DNA of 64,000 nt from Actinoallomurus spadix (GTDB taxonomy: Bacteria > Actinomycetota > Actinomycetes > Streptosporangiales > Streptosporangiaceae): positions 372,001 through 436,000 of the forward strand of contig NZ_JAMXMX010000002.1 in assembly GCF_024055725.1 (NCBI RefSeq). The letters run 5' to 3'. Under the pieces are notes generated by a model. The model was not told the origin of the DNA. It ran no database searches and was given only the letters and a program-made list of their open reading frames with translations. A program made the translations under genes and the position numbers. Positions 16,411 to 24,894 of this stretch are shown here, piece by piece; position 1 is the first letter of the stretch, and the number at the start of each line of letters is the position of its first letter.

Positions 16411-17433
16411 ATGAGCTCGCAGATCACTTACCAGGAGCTGCTGACCGCGCAGCCGGAGATGTGGAAGGACAGCGCGGAGGGCTGGAACAAGTGGTCGTCC
16501 GCCGTGCACGACCACGCCCACAGCCTCAAAGCGATCACCACGGCGGTCGCGAAGCGCTGGGACGGACTGGCGTCCACCGAGGCCCACTCGTTCGTCACCG
16601 CGGCCCACATCCGGGCGGCGGACTCCGCGGCCGCCCTCCGCAAGGTCGAGACCTGCCTGAAGGAGGCCTACGCGACCTTCGCGCAGGCGCACAACAAGCT
16701 GATCTCACTCCGCGGCCAGGCGGAGAACCTCGGATTCGTGGTCGACTCCACAGGGACGATCACCGACCCCGACCACATCCTCGCCAAGGCCAACGGGCAG
16801 CATCTGAACAACCTGACCCAGCAGAAGAATCAACTGCAGAAGGACATCCACCAGGTGGTGGAGGACGCCAGAACGGCGGACGAGAAGGTCGCCTCCACCC
16901 TGAACGGCCTGATGCCGCCCCGCACCACGACCCTTGCCGGCGCGCCCAACGGCGGGTCGCCCAACGGCGGATCGCCGAGCACGTCGTACGCTCCGCCCGC
17001 GCCGGTCTCCTACGGGCACTCACCTGGCGACATCCCGTTCCCGCCCACCGCCCTGAGCAACGCGCCCAACCCCAGGGCCAAGACGATCATGGAGTACGCG
17101 CGGAGCAAGCTCGGCGATCCGTACGTCTGGGGTGCCACGGGCCCGGACAAGTTCGACTGCTCGGGATTGACCTCACAGGCCTACCACGCCGCCGGGATCA
17201 ACATCCCCCGGACCTCCGAGGCTCAGTGGGCAGCCGGTCCCCGGATCCCGAACGGGTCGGAGAAGCCGGGCGACCTCGTCTTCTTCCACGGTGCCTCGCA
17301 CGTGGGCATCGTGATCGATCCGGCGAAGGGCCTGATGATCGCCGCGCCGCACACCGGAGCGCACGTCAGAATCGAGAGCTATAAGAACTACCCGGGCGGA
17401 TACATGGGGTTCACCCGCCCGGGCGTGTCCTGA
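16411..17433 (+). CDS. NlpC/P60 (C40) cell-wall peptidase with helical N-terminal domain
   Basis: 340 residues, no signal peptide. Residues 1-170 are helical with several Trp (MWKDSAEGWNKWSSAV; AKRWDGLAS), resembling ESX-type helical hairpins, and a coiled segment (QQKNQLQKDIHQVVEDA). A Pro/Ser/Gly linker with the repeat NGGSP follows, then the C40 domain (about 230-340) with catalytic Cys250 (FDCSGLTSQAYHAAGI), His297 (SHVGIVID) and a polar third residue near His314. It should cleave peptidoglycan stem peptides (D-Glu to diamino acid). Lack of a Sec signal plus the EspC-like neighbour suggests type VII-like export. Confidence 0.88.
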   Translation: MSSQITYQELLTAQPEMWKDSAEGWNKWSSAVHDHAHSLKAITTAVAKRWDGLASTEAHSFVTAAHIRAADSAAALRKVETCLKEAYATFAQAHNKLISLRGQAENLGFVVDSTGTITDPDHILAKANGQHLNNLTQQKNQLQKDIHQVVEDARTADEKVASTLNGLMPPRTTTLAGAPNGGSPNGGSPSTSYAPPAPVSYGHSPGDIPFPPTALSNAPNPRAKTIMEYARSKLGDPYVWGATGPDKFDCSGLTSQAYHAAGINIPRTSEAQWAAGPRIPNGSEKPGDLVFFHGASHVGIVIDPAKGLMIAAPHTGAHVRIESYKNYPGGYMGFTRPGVS

Positions 17434-17443
17434 CGCACCGCAG

Positions 17444-17474
17444 CCGGCCGCCGGCGGCCTGAACCGGCGGCCGG
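17444..17474. terminator. Bidirectional hairpin between the NlpC/P60 gene and purC
   Basis: A perfect 11-bp stem (CCGGCCGCCGG / CCGGCGGCCGG) with a 9-nt loop lies 10 nt after the peptidase stop, between convergent genes. It can end transcription from both sides. Confidence 0.65.
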
Positions 17475-17532
17475 TGCCGAGTGCTGAGCCGGCGTTGGGC
17501 GCAGCGCCGGCCTCGAGGGTCTCCGCCGAGGC

Positions 17533-18372
17533 TCAGGCGGTGTCCCAGGTGCGGCCGGTGAGCCGCTCGTACAGCTCGATGTAGCGCGCGCGGGTCGCCG
17601 CGACGATGTCGTCCGGGATCGGCGGCCCCGGCGGGGTGCGGTCCCAGTCGGTGACGGTCGCCGACCAGTCGCGGACGAACTGCTTGTCCAGGGAGTGCTG
17701 GGGACGGCCCGGCTCCCACTCGCCGGCCGGCCAGAACCGGGACGAGTCCGAGGTCAGCACCTCGTCGGCGAGCACCAGCGTGCCGTCCGGCGCGCGGCCG
17801 AACTCCAGCTTCGTGTCGGCGATGATGATGCCGCGCTCGGCGGCCAGCTCCGCCCCGCGCCGGTAGATCTCCAGGGTCGCGTCCCGGAGCCGCTCGGCGG
17901 TCTCCGCGCCGATCTCCCGGGCGACCTCGTCGAAGGTGATGAACTCGTCGTGCCCGGTCGTCGCCTTGGTGGTGGGCGTGAACACCGGCTCCGGCAGCCG
18001 CGACGCCTCGACGAGCCCCGGCGGCAGCGCCACCCCGGACACCGTGCCCTGCTTCTGGTACTCCTTCAGCCCCAGGCCGACCAGGTAGCCCCGCGCGATG
18101 AACTCGACCGGCAGCATCTCCAGCCGGCGGCAGCGGATCGCCCGCCCGGCCCACTCCTCCGGGACGTCGTCGGCGGAGATCACGTGGTTGGGCATGACGT
18201 CGGCGAGCTGCTCGAACCACCACAGCGACAGCTGAGTGAGGATCTTCCCCTTGTCGGGGATGGGCGTCGGGAGCACGACGTCGTACACGCTCACCCGGTC
18301 GGTCGCGACGAGGATCAGGTCGTCGCCGTCCGCGTACACGTCGCGGACCTTGCCCGAATGCACCAGCTCCAT
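17533..18372 (-). CDS. purC: SAICAR synthetase (purine biosynthesis)
   Basis: 279 residues from the ATG at 18372 (GAGAG 5 nt upstream); a GTG at 18417 would add 15 residues. It catalyses ATP-dependent joining of aspartate to CAIR in purine biosynthesis. Signatures: SGKVRDVYADGDDLILVATDRVSVYDV (in parts), the PDKG loop, LPVEFIARGYLVGLGLKEY, and DTKLEFG. The length fits the long actinobacterial form. purB and purD, the usual neighbours, are not adjacent here. Confidence 0.97.
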   Translation of the reverse strand: MELVHSGKVRDVYADGDDLILVATDRVSVYDVVLPTPIPDKGKILTQLSLWWFEQLADVMPNHVISADDVPEEWAGRAIRCRRLEMLPVEFIARGYLVGLGLKEYQKQGTVSGVALPPGLVEASRLPEPVFTPTTKATTGHDEFITFDEVAREIGAETAERLRDATLEIYRRGAELAAERGIIIADTKLEFGRAPDGTLVLADEVLTSDSSRFWPAGEWEPGRPQHSLDKQFVRDWSATVTDWDRTPPGPPIPDDIVAATRARYIELYERLTGRTWDTA

Positions 18373-18468
18373 GTGCTCTCTCAATCTCACGCCCGGGGCC
18401 CGCTCGGGCCGACTCACCGCTACTCAGAACGTATCGGTTCAGCAGGTGATCGGCCCGAGCGGGGATGC

Positions 18469-18553
18469 GCGGACGCCCGGTCCCCTCCGGCGGACGCCCG
18501 GTGGCTCCGGCGGGCGCCGCCCGGATTCCCCGGTGGGCGCCGCCCGGTCCCCG
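18469..18553. repeat. Four imperfect 20-23 bp tandem repeats
   Basis: Units begin at 18469, 18490, 18510 and 18533 and share GCGGRCGCC, then CGG and a C-rich end. Units 1/2 and 3/4 are closer to each other than across, suggesting successive duplication. They fill the gap between the 5' end of purC and the stop of the SDR gene. Confidence 0.7.
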
Positions 18554-18558
18554 GTCGA

Positions 18559-19299
18559 TCAGGCGGCGTGGCCGCCGTCGATCGCCACCGCCGTGCCGGT
18601 GACGTAGCCGGCCTCGGCTCCGGCGAGGTAGGAGACCAGGCCGGCGATCTCGTCGCGGTCGCCGAAGCGGCCGACCGCGGTGAGCGCCCGCTGGCCCTCG
18701 GCGAACGGGCCGTCCGCGGGGTTCATGTCGGTGTCCACCGCGCCACAGTGCAGCGCGTTCACCGTGATCCCGCGCCCGCCGAGCTCACGCGCCAGACCCT
18801 TGGTGAGACCGACCAGCGCCGACTTGCTCATCGCGTACACGCTCATCCCCGGGCCGGGCACGTGCGACGAGAGGCTGGTGCCGATGCTGATGATCCGCCC
18901 TCCGTCGCCGAGGTGCCGGGCCGCCGCCTGCGACGCGAGGAACACGCCCCGGACGTTCACGGCGAGCGCCTGGTCGACCTGCTCCAGCGAGAGGTCCTCC
19001 AGCGGGCCGATCACCCCGATCCCGGCGTTGTTCACCAGGATGTCGAGGCGGCCGAACTCGGCCGCGACCCGATCCACCGCTCCCACGACCGCCTGCGGGT
19101 CCGCCGCGTCGGCCCGCAGGGCCATCCCACGCCGCCCCGTCGCCTCGATCTTCGTCACCACCTGCTGGGCCTCCTCGTCGGAGCGCGCATAGGTGATCGC
19201 GACGTCGGCGCCCTCGTTGGCGAGCCGGTAGGCGATCGCGGCGCCGATGCCGCGGCTGCCGCCGGTGACCAGGGCGACCTTGCCGGTAAGACGTGACAT
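18559..19299 (-). CDS. SDR family oxidoreductase (3-oxoacyl-ACP reductase-like)
   Basis: 246 residues from the ATG at 19299 (AGAGG 6 nt upstream; an ATG 6 nt earlier abuts the ribosome site). Classical short-chain dehydrogenase: nucleotide motif TGGSRGIG, NNAG, catalytic Ser in ISIGTSLSSH, and Tyr/Lys in YAMSK; the end YVTGTAVAIDGGHAA is FabG-like. Arg17-type residues and IARSDEE-like charge suggest NADP(H), but the substrate is unknown. It follows the SnoaL-like gene by 49 bp on the same strand, probably as one operon. Confidence 0.9.
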   Translation of the reverse strand: MSRLTGKVALVTGGSRGIGAAIAYRLANEGADVAITYARSDEEAQQVVTKIEATGRRGMALRADAADPQAVVGAVDRVAAEFGRLDILVNNAGIGVIGPLEDLSLEQVDQALAVNVRGVFLASQAAARHLGDGGRIISIGTSLSSHVPGPGMSVYAMSKSALVGLTKGLARELGGRGITVNALHCGAVDTDMNPADGPFAEGQRALTAVGRFGDRDEIAGLVSYLAGAEAGYVTGTAVAIDGGHAA

Positions 19300-19348
19300 G
19301 CTCATCCTCTTCTTTTCGTCTTCTCTTCGTCGGTTGGGTGAATCGACG

Positions 19349-19813
19349 TCACGCCGTGACGTCGCTGGACACGGCCGTCCGCAGGGCTTCGTTGATCGCG
19401 GCGGTGTCCCAGTAGAAGGGCCGGATCTCTGCGATGAGCCCGTCGCGGACGGTGAACACCTGGAGCACCGTCGTCTCGATCGACCGGCCGGTGGCGCGGG
19501 CGGTCAGCCTGCCGTGGTTGGACACGATGACGGTGTCGCCGTCCGTCCACTGCCGCCGTTCGAGGAACTCAAGGGAGCGCCAGGTCCGGCTCATCGCGGC
19601 CATGAAGCGCTCCAGGCCGTCGTGGCCACGCCACACGCCGCCGTAGGGCAGCGTCGGCGCCTGGTGCATCACCACGTCGGGGTGGAGACGCGCGGCCATG
19701 CCGCCGAAGTCGGCGACGCCCGGACCGCCGGCGGTGATGTAGGCGGCCTCCGCCGCGAAGAACTCATCGAGCACGGTACGGGCGTCTCCGTGACCGCTCA
19801 TCGGGATCAGCAC
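19349..19813 (-). CDS. SnoaL/NTF2-like fold protein
   Basis: 154 residues from GTG (or 150 from the ATG at 19801; AGGAAGG lies immediately upstream of the GTG, so the ATG with 12-nt spacing is possible). Alpha+beta NTF2-like pattern: long N-terminal helix, HPDVVMHQAPTLPYGGVWRGHDGLERFM, and a sheet ending VLQVFTVRDGLIAEIRPFYWDTAAIN. Members include isomerases, cyclases and dehydratases as well as catalytically inactive proteins. Co-orientation with the SDR suggests a small redox or detoxification pathway. Confidence 0.75.
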   Translation of the reverse strand: MLIPMSGHGDARTVLDEFFAAEAAYITAGGPGVADFGGMAARLHPDVVMHQAPTLPYGGVWRGHDGLERFMAAMSRTWRSLEFLERRQWTDGDTVIVSNHGRLTARATGRSIETTVLQVFTVRDGLIAEIRPFYWDTAAINEALRTAVSSDVTA

Positions 19814-20079
19814 CCTTCCTCATCGCGTCGGCGCGGCTCGGTGCACCCTCGTGATCCACCGCTGCGCGCCGTCCCCCCAAGAACCCCGGAAGGCCGGGAG
19901 CGGTTGCACCGGCGGCCGCGGCGGCGGACGCGAATGTCCGGTGCGGCCGAGGTTCGCCCGGTGCCTTGCCCGAAACGTGGATCTTCCGCGCGATCGCGGA
20001 CTATCGTGATCGACGATCGGCCGGTGCGTGCTGACGCGCCGCCGGCCGGGACAGGGCAGGGCGGACGCCGGGGGTGGAC

Positions 20080-20598
20080 ATGAAGGGCCACACCGAGCTC
20101 CGGCGACGGCTGCTGACGCTCCTGGCCGGCTTCTTCGGCTTCGTCATCACCGTCGTGCTCTCGGCGATCCCTGGAACCGCCGTGGCCGGGGTCGTCCGCG
20201 TGGGCGGCGGGGAGAGCGCCAACGCGGCGGGGACCGGTGGGCCGGCGGCGACCGTGTCCGCCCTCGACCGGAGCCGGGGCCCTGGGTCCTCGCACGCGGC
20301 GGCCCTGACGGGCACACCGGGCGGCCGGGGCGCGACGGTTCCCTCCCGCACCTTCAGCGCCGGCGCCCCCGTCGTACGGGACGAGGCGGTCTCGGCCACG
20401 GACGGCCGGGGCGCCCCGGGCACCGTCTCCGTGCAGGCCGGCGGAGCCGGTTCGAGCGCCGTGGTGCCGGCGGTCGTGGAGTACCTGCCGCCCGGCCCGC
20501 CTTCGGCCGCCGTCGTCGCGGCGCGCGCGGTCACGCCCTCGGCCGTTCTCGCCTCCGCGGTCGGTCTGCGCGGTCCTCCTTCGCACACGGGTTCCTGA
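20080..20598 (+). CDS. Unknown membrane-anchored or secreted protein, Ala/Gly/Val-rich
   Basis: 172 residues from ATG (a GTG two codons earlier is possible). A basic start (MKGHTELRRRLL) and one hydrophobic helix (LLAGFFGFVITVVLSAIPGTAVAGVV) form an uncleaved or cleaved signal. The rest is low-complexity Gly/Ala/Ser/Val with no domain or cysteine. Codon use is as GC-rich as its neighbours. It lies about 180 bp before the SecY gene on the same strand. I cannot name a family, and the C-terminal half could be poorly conserved. Confidence 0.45.
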   Translation: MKGHTELRRRLLTLLAGFFGFVITVVLSAIPGTAVAGVVRVGGGESANAAGTGGPAATVSALDRSRGPGSSHAAALTGTPGGRGATVPSRTFSAGAPVVRDEAVSATDGRGAPGTVSVQAGGAGSSAVVPAVVEYLPPGPPSAAVVAARAVTPSAVLASAVGLRGPPSHTGS

Positions 20599-20780
20599 CG
20601 TTCCCGTTCGTCGACCGCGGCGTCTCCTGACGGCCGTGGCGTTCCCGTGTGGAGGCATGTCATCTCACGTATCACCCCACGGCGAGCCCGTTCGGTGCTC
20701 GCCGGATCACCCGCGTCCCCCCGACCCTCCTCTTCCGCCCGCCGTTCCGGTCTCCGGGCCGTCCACATCGGGGAGGGCGG

Positions 20781-22079
20781 ATGCTGACCCCCTTCCTGCG
20801 CGCCTGCCGGACCCCTGACCTGCGCCGGAGACTGCTGTTCACCCTCGGCATCGTCGTCGTGTTCCGGCTCGGCCAGAACCTGCCCGCACCGGGCGTCGAC
20901 GTGTCGGCCGTCAGGGCGTGCGCGCAGGCGGCGGCCCACGGCGACCGCGCCGACGTCTTCAGCCTCGTCAACCTGTTCAGCGGGGGAGCGCTGCTGAAGC
21001 TTTCGGTCATGGCGCTGGGCATCTACCCGTACGTCACCGCCAGCATCATCCTGCAGCTGCTCACGGTGGTCATCCCGCGTCTGGAGACGCTGAAGAAGGA
21101 GGGGCAGGCCGGCACCGCGAAGATCACGCAGTACACCCGCTACCTCACGGTCGCGCTGGCGATCCTGCAGGGGGCGACGGTCGTCGCGATGGCGGCGTCC
21201 GGCGAGCTGTTCCCCGGCTGCGGGCAGCGGATCCTGTACGGAACAGGGATCCTCACCGTCGTGACGATGGTGATCTGCATGGTCGCCGGCACCGCCGTCA
21301 TCATGTGGCTCGGCGAGCTGATCACCGAGCGGGGCGTCGGCAACGGCATGTCCATCCTGATCTTCACTCAGGTCGTCGCCGTCTTCCCCACGGAGTTCTG
21401 GAACATCTACACCAGGAAGGGCGGGTTCACGTTCGCCCTGGTGACGGTCACGAGCCTGGCGGTGATGGCCGGAGTCGTCTTCGTCGAGCAGGCCCAGCGG
21501 CGCATCCCGGTCCAGTACGCCAAGCGCGTCGTGGGCCGGCGGGCGTACGGCGGCACGTCGACGTACATCCCGCTGAAGGTCAACCAGGCCGGCGTGATCC
21601 CGGCGATCTTCGCCTCGTCGCTGCTGTACGTACCGGCGCTCGCGGCGCGCCTCTGGCCCCGGAACGTCCTCCTCAACCGCACGCTCGCCCCGCTCACCCG
21701 GCAGGACGACCTTTGGCACATGGTCACGCTCTTCGGGCTGATCGTCTTCTTCACGTACTTCTACGTCGCGATCACGTTCAACCCGACCGAGATCGCCGAC
21801 AACATGAAGAAGTACGGCGGGTTCGTTCCCGGTATCCGCCCGGGACGGCCGACGGCCGGGTACCTCGACTACGTGCTCACCCGCATCACCGCGCCCGGTG
21901 CCCTCTACCTCGGGCTGATCTCGCTCATCCCGATGCTCGCGCTGTCGCTGTTCGGAGCCACGCAGGACTTCCCGTTCGGAGGGACGAGCCTCCTGATCGT
22001 CGTCGGTGTCGCGCTGGACACCGTCAAGCAGATCGAGAGCCGGCTGCAGCAGCACCACTACGAGGGATTCCTGCGGTAG
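20781..22079 (+). CDS. secY: SecY translocase subunit outside the ribosomal operon
   Basis: 432 residues from ATG with GGGAGG 4 nt upstream. Ten membrane segments and all hallmark SecY motifs: RRLLFTLGIVVVFRLGQNLPAPGVD, the plug/helix-2 region SLVNLFSGGALLKLSVMALGIYPYVTASIILQLL (in parts), LETLKKEGQAG, GNGMSILIF, TYIPLKVNQAGVIPAIFASSLL, and FNPTEIADNMKKYGGFVPGIRPG. It forms the protein-conducting channel. Canonical actinobacterial secY lies between rplO and adk; here neighbours are an unknown protein and recD2. So this is either an accessory SecY or a relocated sole copy. Confidence 0.93.
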   Translation: MLTPFLRACRTPDLRRRLLFTLGIVVVFRLGQNLPAPGVDVSAVRACAQAAAHGDRADVFSLVNLFSGGALLKLSVMALGIYPYVTASIILQLLTVVIPRLETLKKEGQAGTAKITQYTRYLTVALAILQGATVVAMAASGELFPGCGQRILYGTGILTVVTMVICMVAGTAVIMWLGELITERGVGNGMSILIFTQVVAVFPTEFWNIYTRKGGFTFALVTVTSLAVMAGVVFVEQAQRRIPVQYAKRVVGRRAYGGTSTYIPLKVNQAGVIPAIFASSLLYVPALAARLWPRNVLLNRTLAPLTRQDDLWHMVTLFGLIVFFTYFYVAITFNPTEIADNMKKYGGFVPGIRPGRPTAGYLDYVLTRITAPGALYLGLISLIPMLALSLFGATQDFPFGGTSLLIVVGVALDTVKQIESRLQQHHYEGFLR

Positions 22080-22105
22080 CGCGGCCGCCTTCGTACCGCC
22101 GGACG

Positions 22106-24325
22106 TCAGCCGGCGGTACGGAGGCGGTGGTCGAGGGCGGTGTGGCGGCGGCCGGCGCCCGCCGTGCGGACGGCGGCGGCCAGGGCCCTGGGGGAGCCGG
22201 CCAGCACCACGAGCCTCTTGGCGCGGGTCACGGCGGTGTAGAGCAGGTTCCGCTGCAGCATCATCCAGGAACTGGTGGTCAGCGGGATGACCACGGCCGG
22301 GTACTCGCTGCCCTGCGAGCGGTGGATCGTCACGGCGTACGCATGGGCGAGCTCGTCCAGCTCGGCGAAGTCGTAGTCGACGCTCTCGTCCTCGTCGGTC
22401 AGCACGGTCAGCGTCTGCTCCTCCAGGGACAGCCCGGTCACCACGCCCACCGTGCCGTTGAACACCCCGGCGTCGCCCTTGTCGTAGTTGTTCCGCAGCT
22501 GGGTGACCTTGTCGCCGACGCGGAACACCCGCCCGCCGTACCGCCGCTCGGGCCGCCCGTCGCGGTGGGGCGTGAGCGCCTCCTGCAGCAGCGTGTTGAG
22601 GTTGCCCGCGCCGGCCGGGCCGCGGTGCATCGGCGCGAGGACCTGCACGTCGCGGCGCGGATCGAGCCCGAACCTGCGCGGGATTCGCTGCGCCACGATG
22701 TCCACGGTGAGCTCGGCGGTCGCCTCCGCCTCCTCGCACGGGAACAGGAAGAAGTCCGGGAAGCCGTGCGTCTTCGGGTGCTGTCCCGCGTTGATCCGGT
22801 GCGCGTTGACGACGATCCCGGACTCCTGCGCCTGCCGGAAGATCTTGGTGAGGCGGACGCGGGGGATCGCGTCGGCGGCCAGGAGGTCGCGCAGCACCTC
22901 GCCGGCGCCTACGGAGGGGAGCTGGTCGACGTCCCCGACGAGCAGCAGGTGAGCGCCGCGGGGGATCGCCTTGACCAGCTTGTTGGCGAGGATGACGTCG
23001 ACCATCGAGGACTCGTCGACGACGACCAGGTCGGCGTCGAGCGGGTTGTCGCGGTCGAACTTCGGGTCGCCGCCCGGCTGTAGCTGCAGCAGCCGGTGCA
23101 CGGTCGCCGCCTCGTGGCCGGTCAGCTCGGCCAGCCGCTTGGCCGCCCGTCCCGTGGGCGCGACCAGCACGACCTTGGCCCGCTTCGCCCGCGCCAGCTC
23201 GACGACGGACCGTACGGTGAAGCTCTTCCCGCACCCGGGGCCGCCGGTCAGCACGGCGACCTTCTCGGTCAGCGCCAGGCGTACGGCGTCCTCCTGCCCG
23301 GGCGCGAGGCCGGTCCCGGTCCGCTGCCGCAGCCAGGCGAGCGCCTTGTCCCAGTCGACGTCCTGGAAGCCGGGCAGCCGGTCCGTGCCGGCGCGCAGCA
23401 GCTCCAGCAGCCCGGTGGTCAGGGACCGCTCCGCCCGCTGGAACGGCGGCAGGTAGACCGCGGGGATCTCGCCGTTCTCGGCCGTGACCCGCTCGCGGAC
23501 GAGCTCCTCCGCCGCGACCGCGTCCTCCAGGCACGGGCCGACGAGCTCACGCGGCACTTCCAGGATCTTCGTCGCCTCGGTGATCAGGTTGGGCTCGGGC
23601 AGGTAGCAGTGCCCGTTGTCGGCCGCCTGGGACAGGGTGTACGCCAGGCCCGCCTTGATCCGCTCCGGGCTGTCGTGCGGGATGCCGACGGCCTGCGCGA
23701 TCGTGTCGGCGGTCTTGAACCCGATGCCCCACACGTCCGCGGCGAGGCGGTACGGCTCCTTGCGCACGACCGAGATCGACTCGTCGCCGTACTGCTTGTA
23801 GATGCGTACCGCCAGGGACGTCGACACGCCGTGACCCTGCAGGAAGACCATCACCTCCTTGATGGCCTTCTGCTCCTCCCAGGCGGCGGCGATGCGGCCG
23901 GACCGCTTCGGCCCCAGGCCGTACACCTCGACCAGGCGCTCGGGCTCCTCCTCGATCACCCGCAGGATGTCGGTGCCGAAGTGCTCGACCATCCGGTCCG
24001 CCATCACCGGCCCGATCCCCTTGATCAGGCCGGACCCGAGGTACTTGCGGATGCCCTGCACGGTCGCGGGCAGCACGGTGGTGTACGAGATCGCCTCGAA
24101 CTGCCGGCCGTACTTCGGATGGGAGGTCCACCGGCCCGTCAGCCGCAGGCTCTCCCCGACCTGTGCGCCCAGCAGCGGTCCCACCACCGTGAGCAGCTCC
24201 GAGCCGGTCCGGTCGGTGGCGACCCGGGCGACGGTGTACCCGGTCTCCTCGCTGGCGAAGGTGATCCGCTCGAGTACGGCCTCCAGCACCCGAGTGCCCG
24301 GAGGCGCCGCCTGTCCGTCCGTCAC
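22106..24325 (-). CDS. recD2: RecD2-type ATP-dependent DNA helicase (SF1B)
   Basis: 739 residues from GTG. N-terminal OB-like region, tandem helix-hairpin-helix (LIKGIGPVMADRMVEHFG; VEVYGLGPKRSGRI), then the SF1 motor: Walker A LTGGPGCGKSFTVRS, Walker B VVDESSMVD, motif III GDVDQLPSVGAGEVL, and the C-terminal UvrD-like end HRSQGSEYPAVVIPL with YTAVTRAKRLVVL. It unwinds DNA 5' to 3' with ATP and is active without RecBC. It converges with secY with 26 bp between the stops. Confidence 0.96.
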   Translation of the reverse strand: MTDGQAAPPGTRVLEAVLERITFASEETGYTVARVATDRTGSELLTVVGPLLGAQVGESLRLTGRWTSHPKYGRQFEAISYTTVLPATVQGIRKYLGSGLIKGIGPVMADRMVEHFGTDILRVIEEEPERLVEVYGLGPKRSGRIAAAWEEQKAIKEVMVFLQGHGVSTSLAVRIYKQYGDESISVVRKEPYRLAADVWGIGFKTADTIAQAVGIPHDSPERIKAGLAYTLSQAADNGHCYLPEPNLITEATKILEVPRELVGPCLEDAVAAEELVRERVTAENGEIPAVYLPPFQRAERSLTTGLLELLRAGTDRLPGFQDVDWDKALAWLRQRTGTGLAPGQEDAVRLALTEKVAVLTGGPGCGKSFTVRSVVELARAKRAKVVLVAPTGRAAKRLAELTGHEAATVHRLLQLQPGGDPKFDRDNPLDADLVVVDESSMVDVILANKLVKAIPRGAHLLLVGDVDQLPSVGAGEVLRDLLAADAIPRVRLTKIFRQAQESGIVVNAHRINAGQHPKTHGFPDFFLFPCEEAEATAELTVDIVAQRIPRRFGLDPRRDVQVLAPMHRGPAGAGNLNTLLQEALTPHRDGRPERRYGGRVFRVGDKVTQLRNNYDKGDAGVFNGTVGVVTGLSLEEQTLTVLTDEDESVDYDFAELDELAHAYAVTIHRSQGSEYPAVVIPLTTSSWMMLQRNLLYTAVTRAKRLVVLAGSPRALAAAVRTAGAGRRHTALDHRLRTAG

Positions 24326-24328
24326 GTG

Positions 24329-24362
24329 GTCATACTGCCCCAGATCAAGGACAAGTCAGGCC
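24329..24362. repeat. 34-bp direct repeat, copy 1
   Basis: Matches the copy at 24824-24857 in the same orientation at 29 of 34 positions, sharing the block GCCCCAGATC and, after one mismatch, AGGACA. It begins 4 bp outside the recD2 start codon. Copy spacing is 495 bp and the pair brackets an orphan gene fragment. Confidence 0.7.
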
Positions 24363-24407
24363 GGGCCCGGTCTCTTCCGCGGCCTTGAGGACGTCGCGGC
24401 GCACAAT

Positions 24408-24737
24408 GTGGCTCAGTCCGTCTCGTACTGGTTCGCCCAGACCGAGCCGGCCAAGGACCGGGCCGTGGCTCTGCGCAACGGATCCACCCCGGCCGCGGCC
24501 GGCCACTACCGGATCGCGGTCCAGGTGACCTCCCCGCACCACAACGCCCTGTCCTGCTTCGCGGAACGGCGCGACGGCGGAGACCTCGGCCAGGAGCACA
24601 CCATCGCCGCCGGCAACACCGCACCGGTCACCATCGCCACGGCCGTGCCCGCCGGCACGCAGTACAACCTGATCTGCCTCGGCACCGCGCAGGGCCGGCA
24701 GGTCCTGAAGGGCACCATCGCCGAGACCGCCCAGTGA
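24408..24737 (+). pseudogene. Orphan 3' gene fragment, secreted-type domain
   Basis: This reads as real coding sequence (SYWFAQTEPAKDRAVALRNG, then LSCFAERRDGGDLG and NLICLGTAQGRQVLKGTIAE), with two Cys that could pair in an extracytoplasmic beta domain. The 5' side has no ribosome site, signal peptide or convincing start; the first in-frame GTG is used. The frame opens back into the recD2 gene with no coding character. It looks like a gene that lost its 5' part. The direct repeats on both sides may mark the junctions. I do not recognise the family. Confidence 0.45.
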
Positions 24738-24823
24738 CCCCGCCCGTACCGCTCGAGTGGTCGAACCGTTAGCCGACCACCCGACCGGCCGCCCTCCGCA
24801 GACGGTGGGCGGCCGGTTCTACC

Positions 24824-24857
24824 GTCATGCCGCCCCAGATCGAGGACAGCTCAGGCC
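24824..24857. repeat. 34-bp direct repeat, copy 2
   Basis: Partner of the copy at 24329-24362. It ends 37 bp before the Uma2 start codon and is followed by TATGCT (24867-24872), a possible -10 box. It could therefore be a regulatory element and not a recombination scar. Confidence 0.65.
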
Positions 24858-24894
24858 ACCTCCGTCTATGCTCCGGTCCCGGAGGGGACACATA

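Noticed and set aside
20001-23534. Long minus-strand frame across secY, an unknown gene and recD2
   Set aside because: Low-complexity product with no family resemblance, antisense to or out of frame with well-defined genes.
24329-24362. Possible RecA-independent DNA-damage promoter before recD2
   Set aside because: The minus strand reads TTGTCCTTG followed by an 11-nt gap to TATGAC; the known motif needs TTGTCRGTG and an 8-nt gap, so both sequence and spacing fail.
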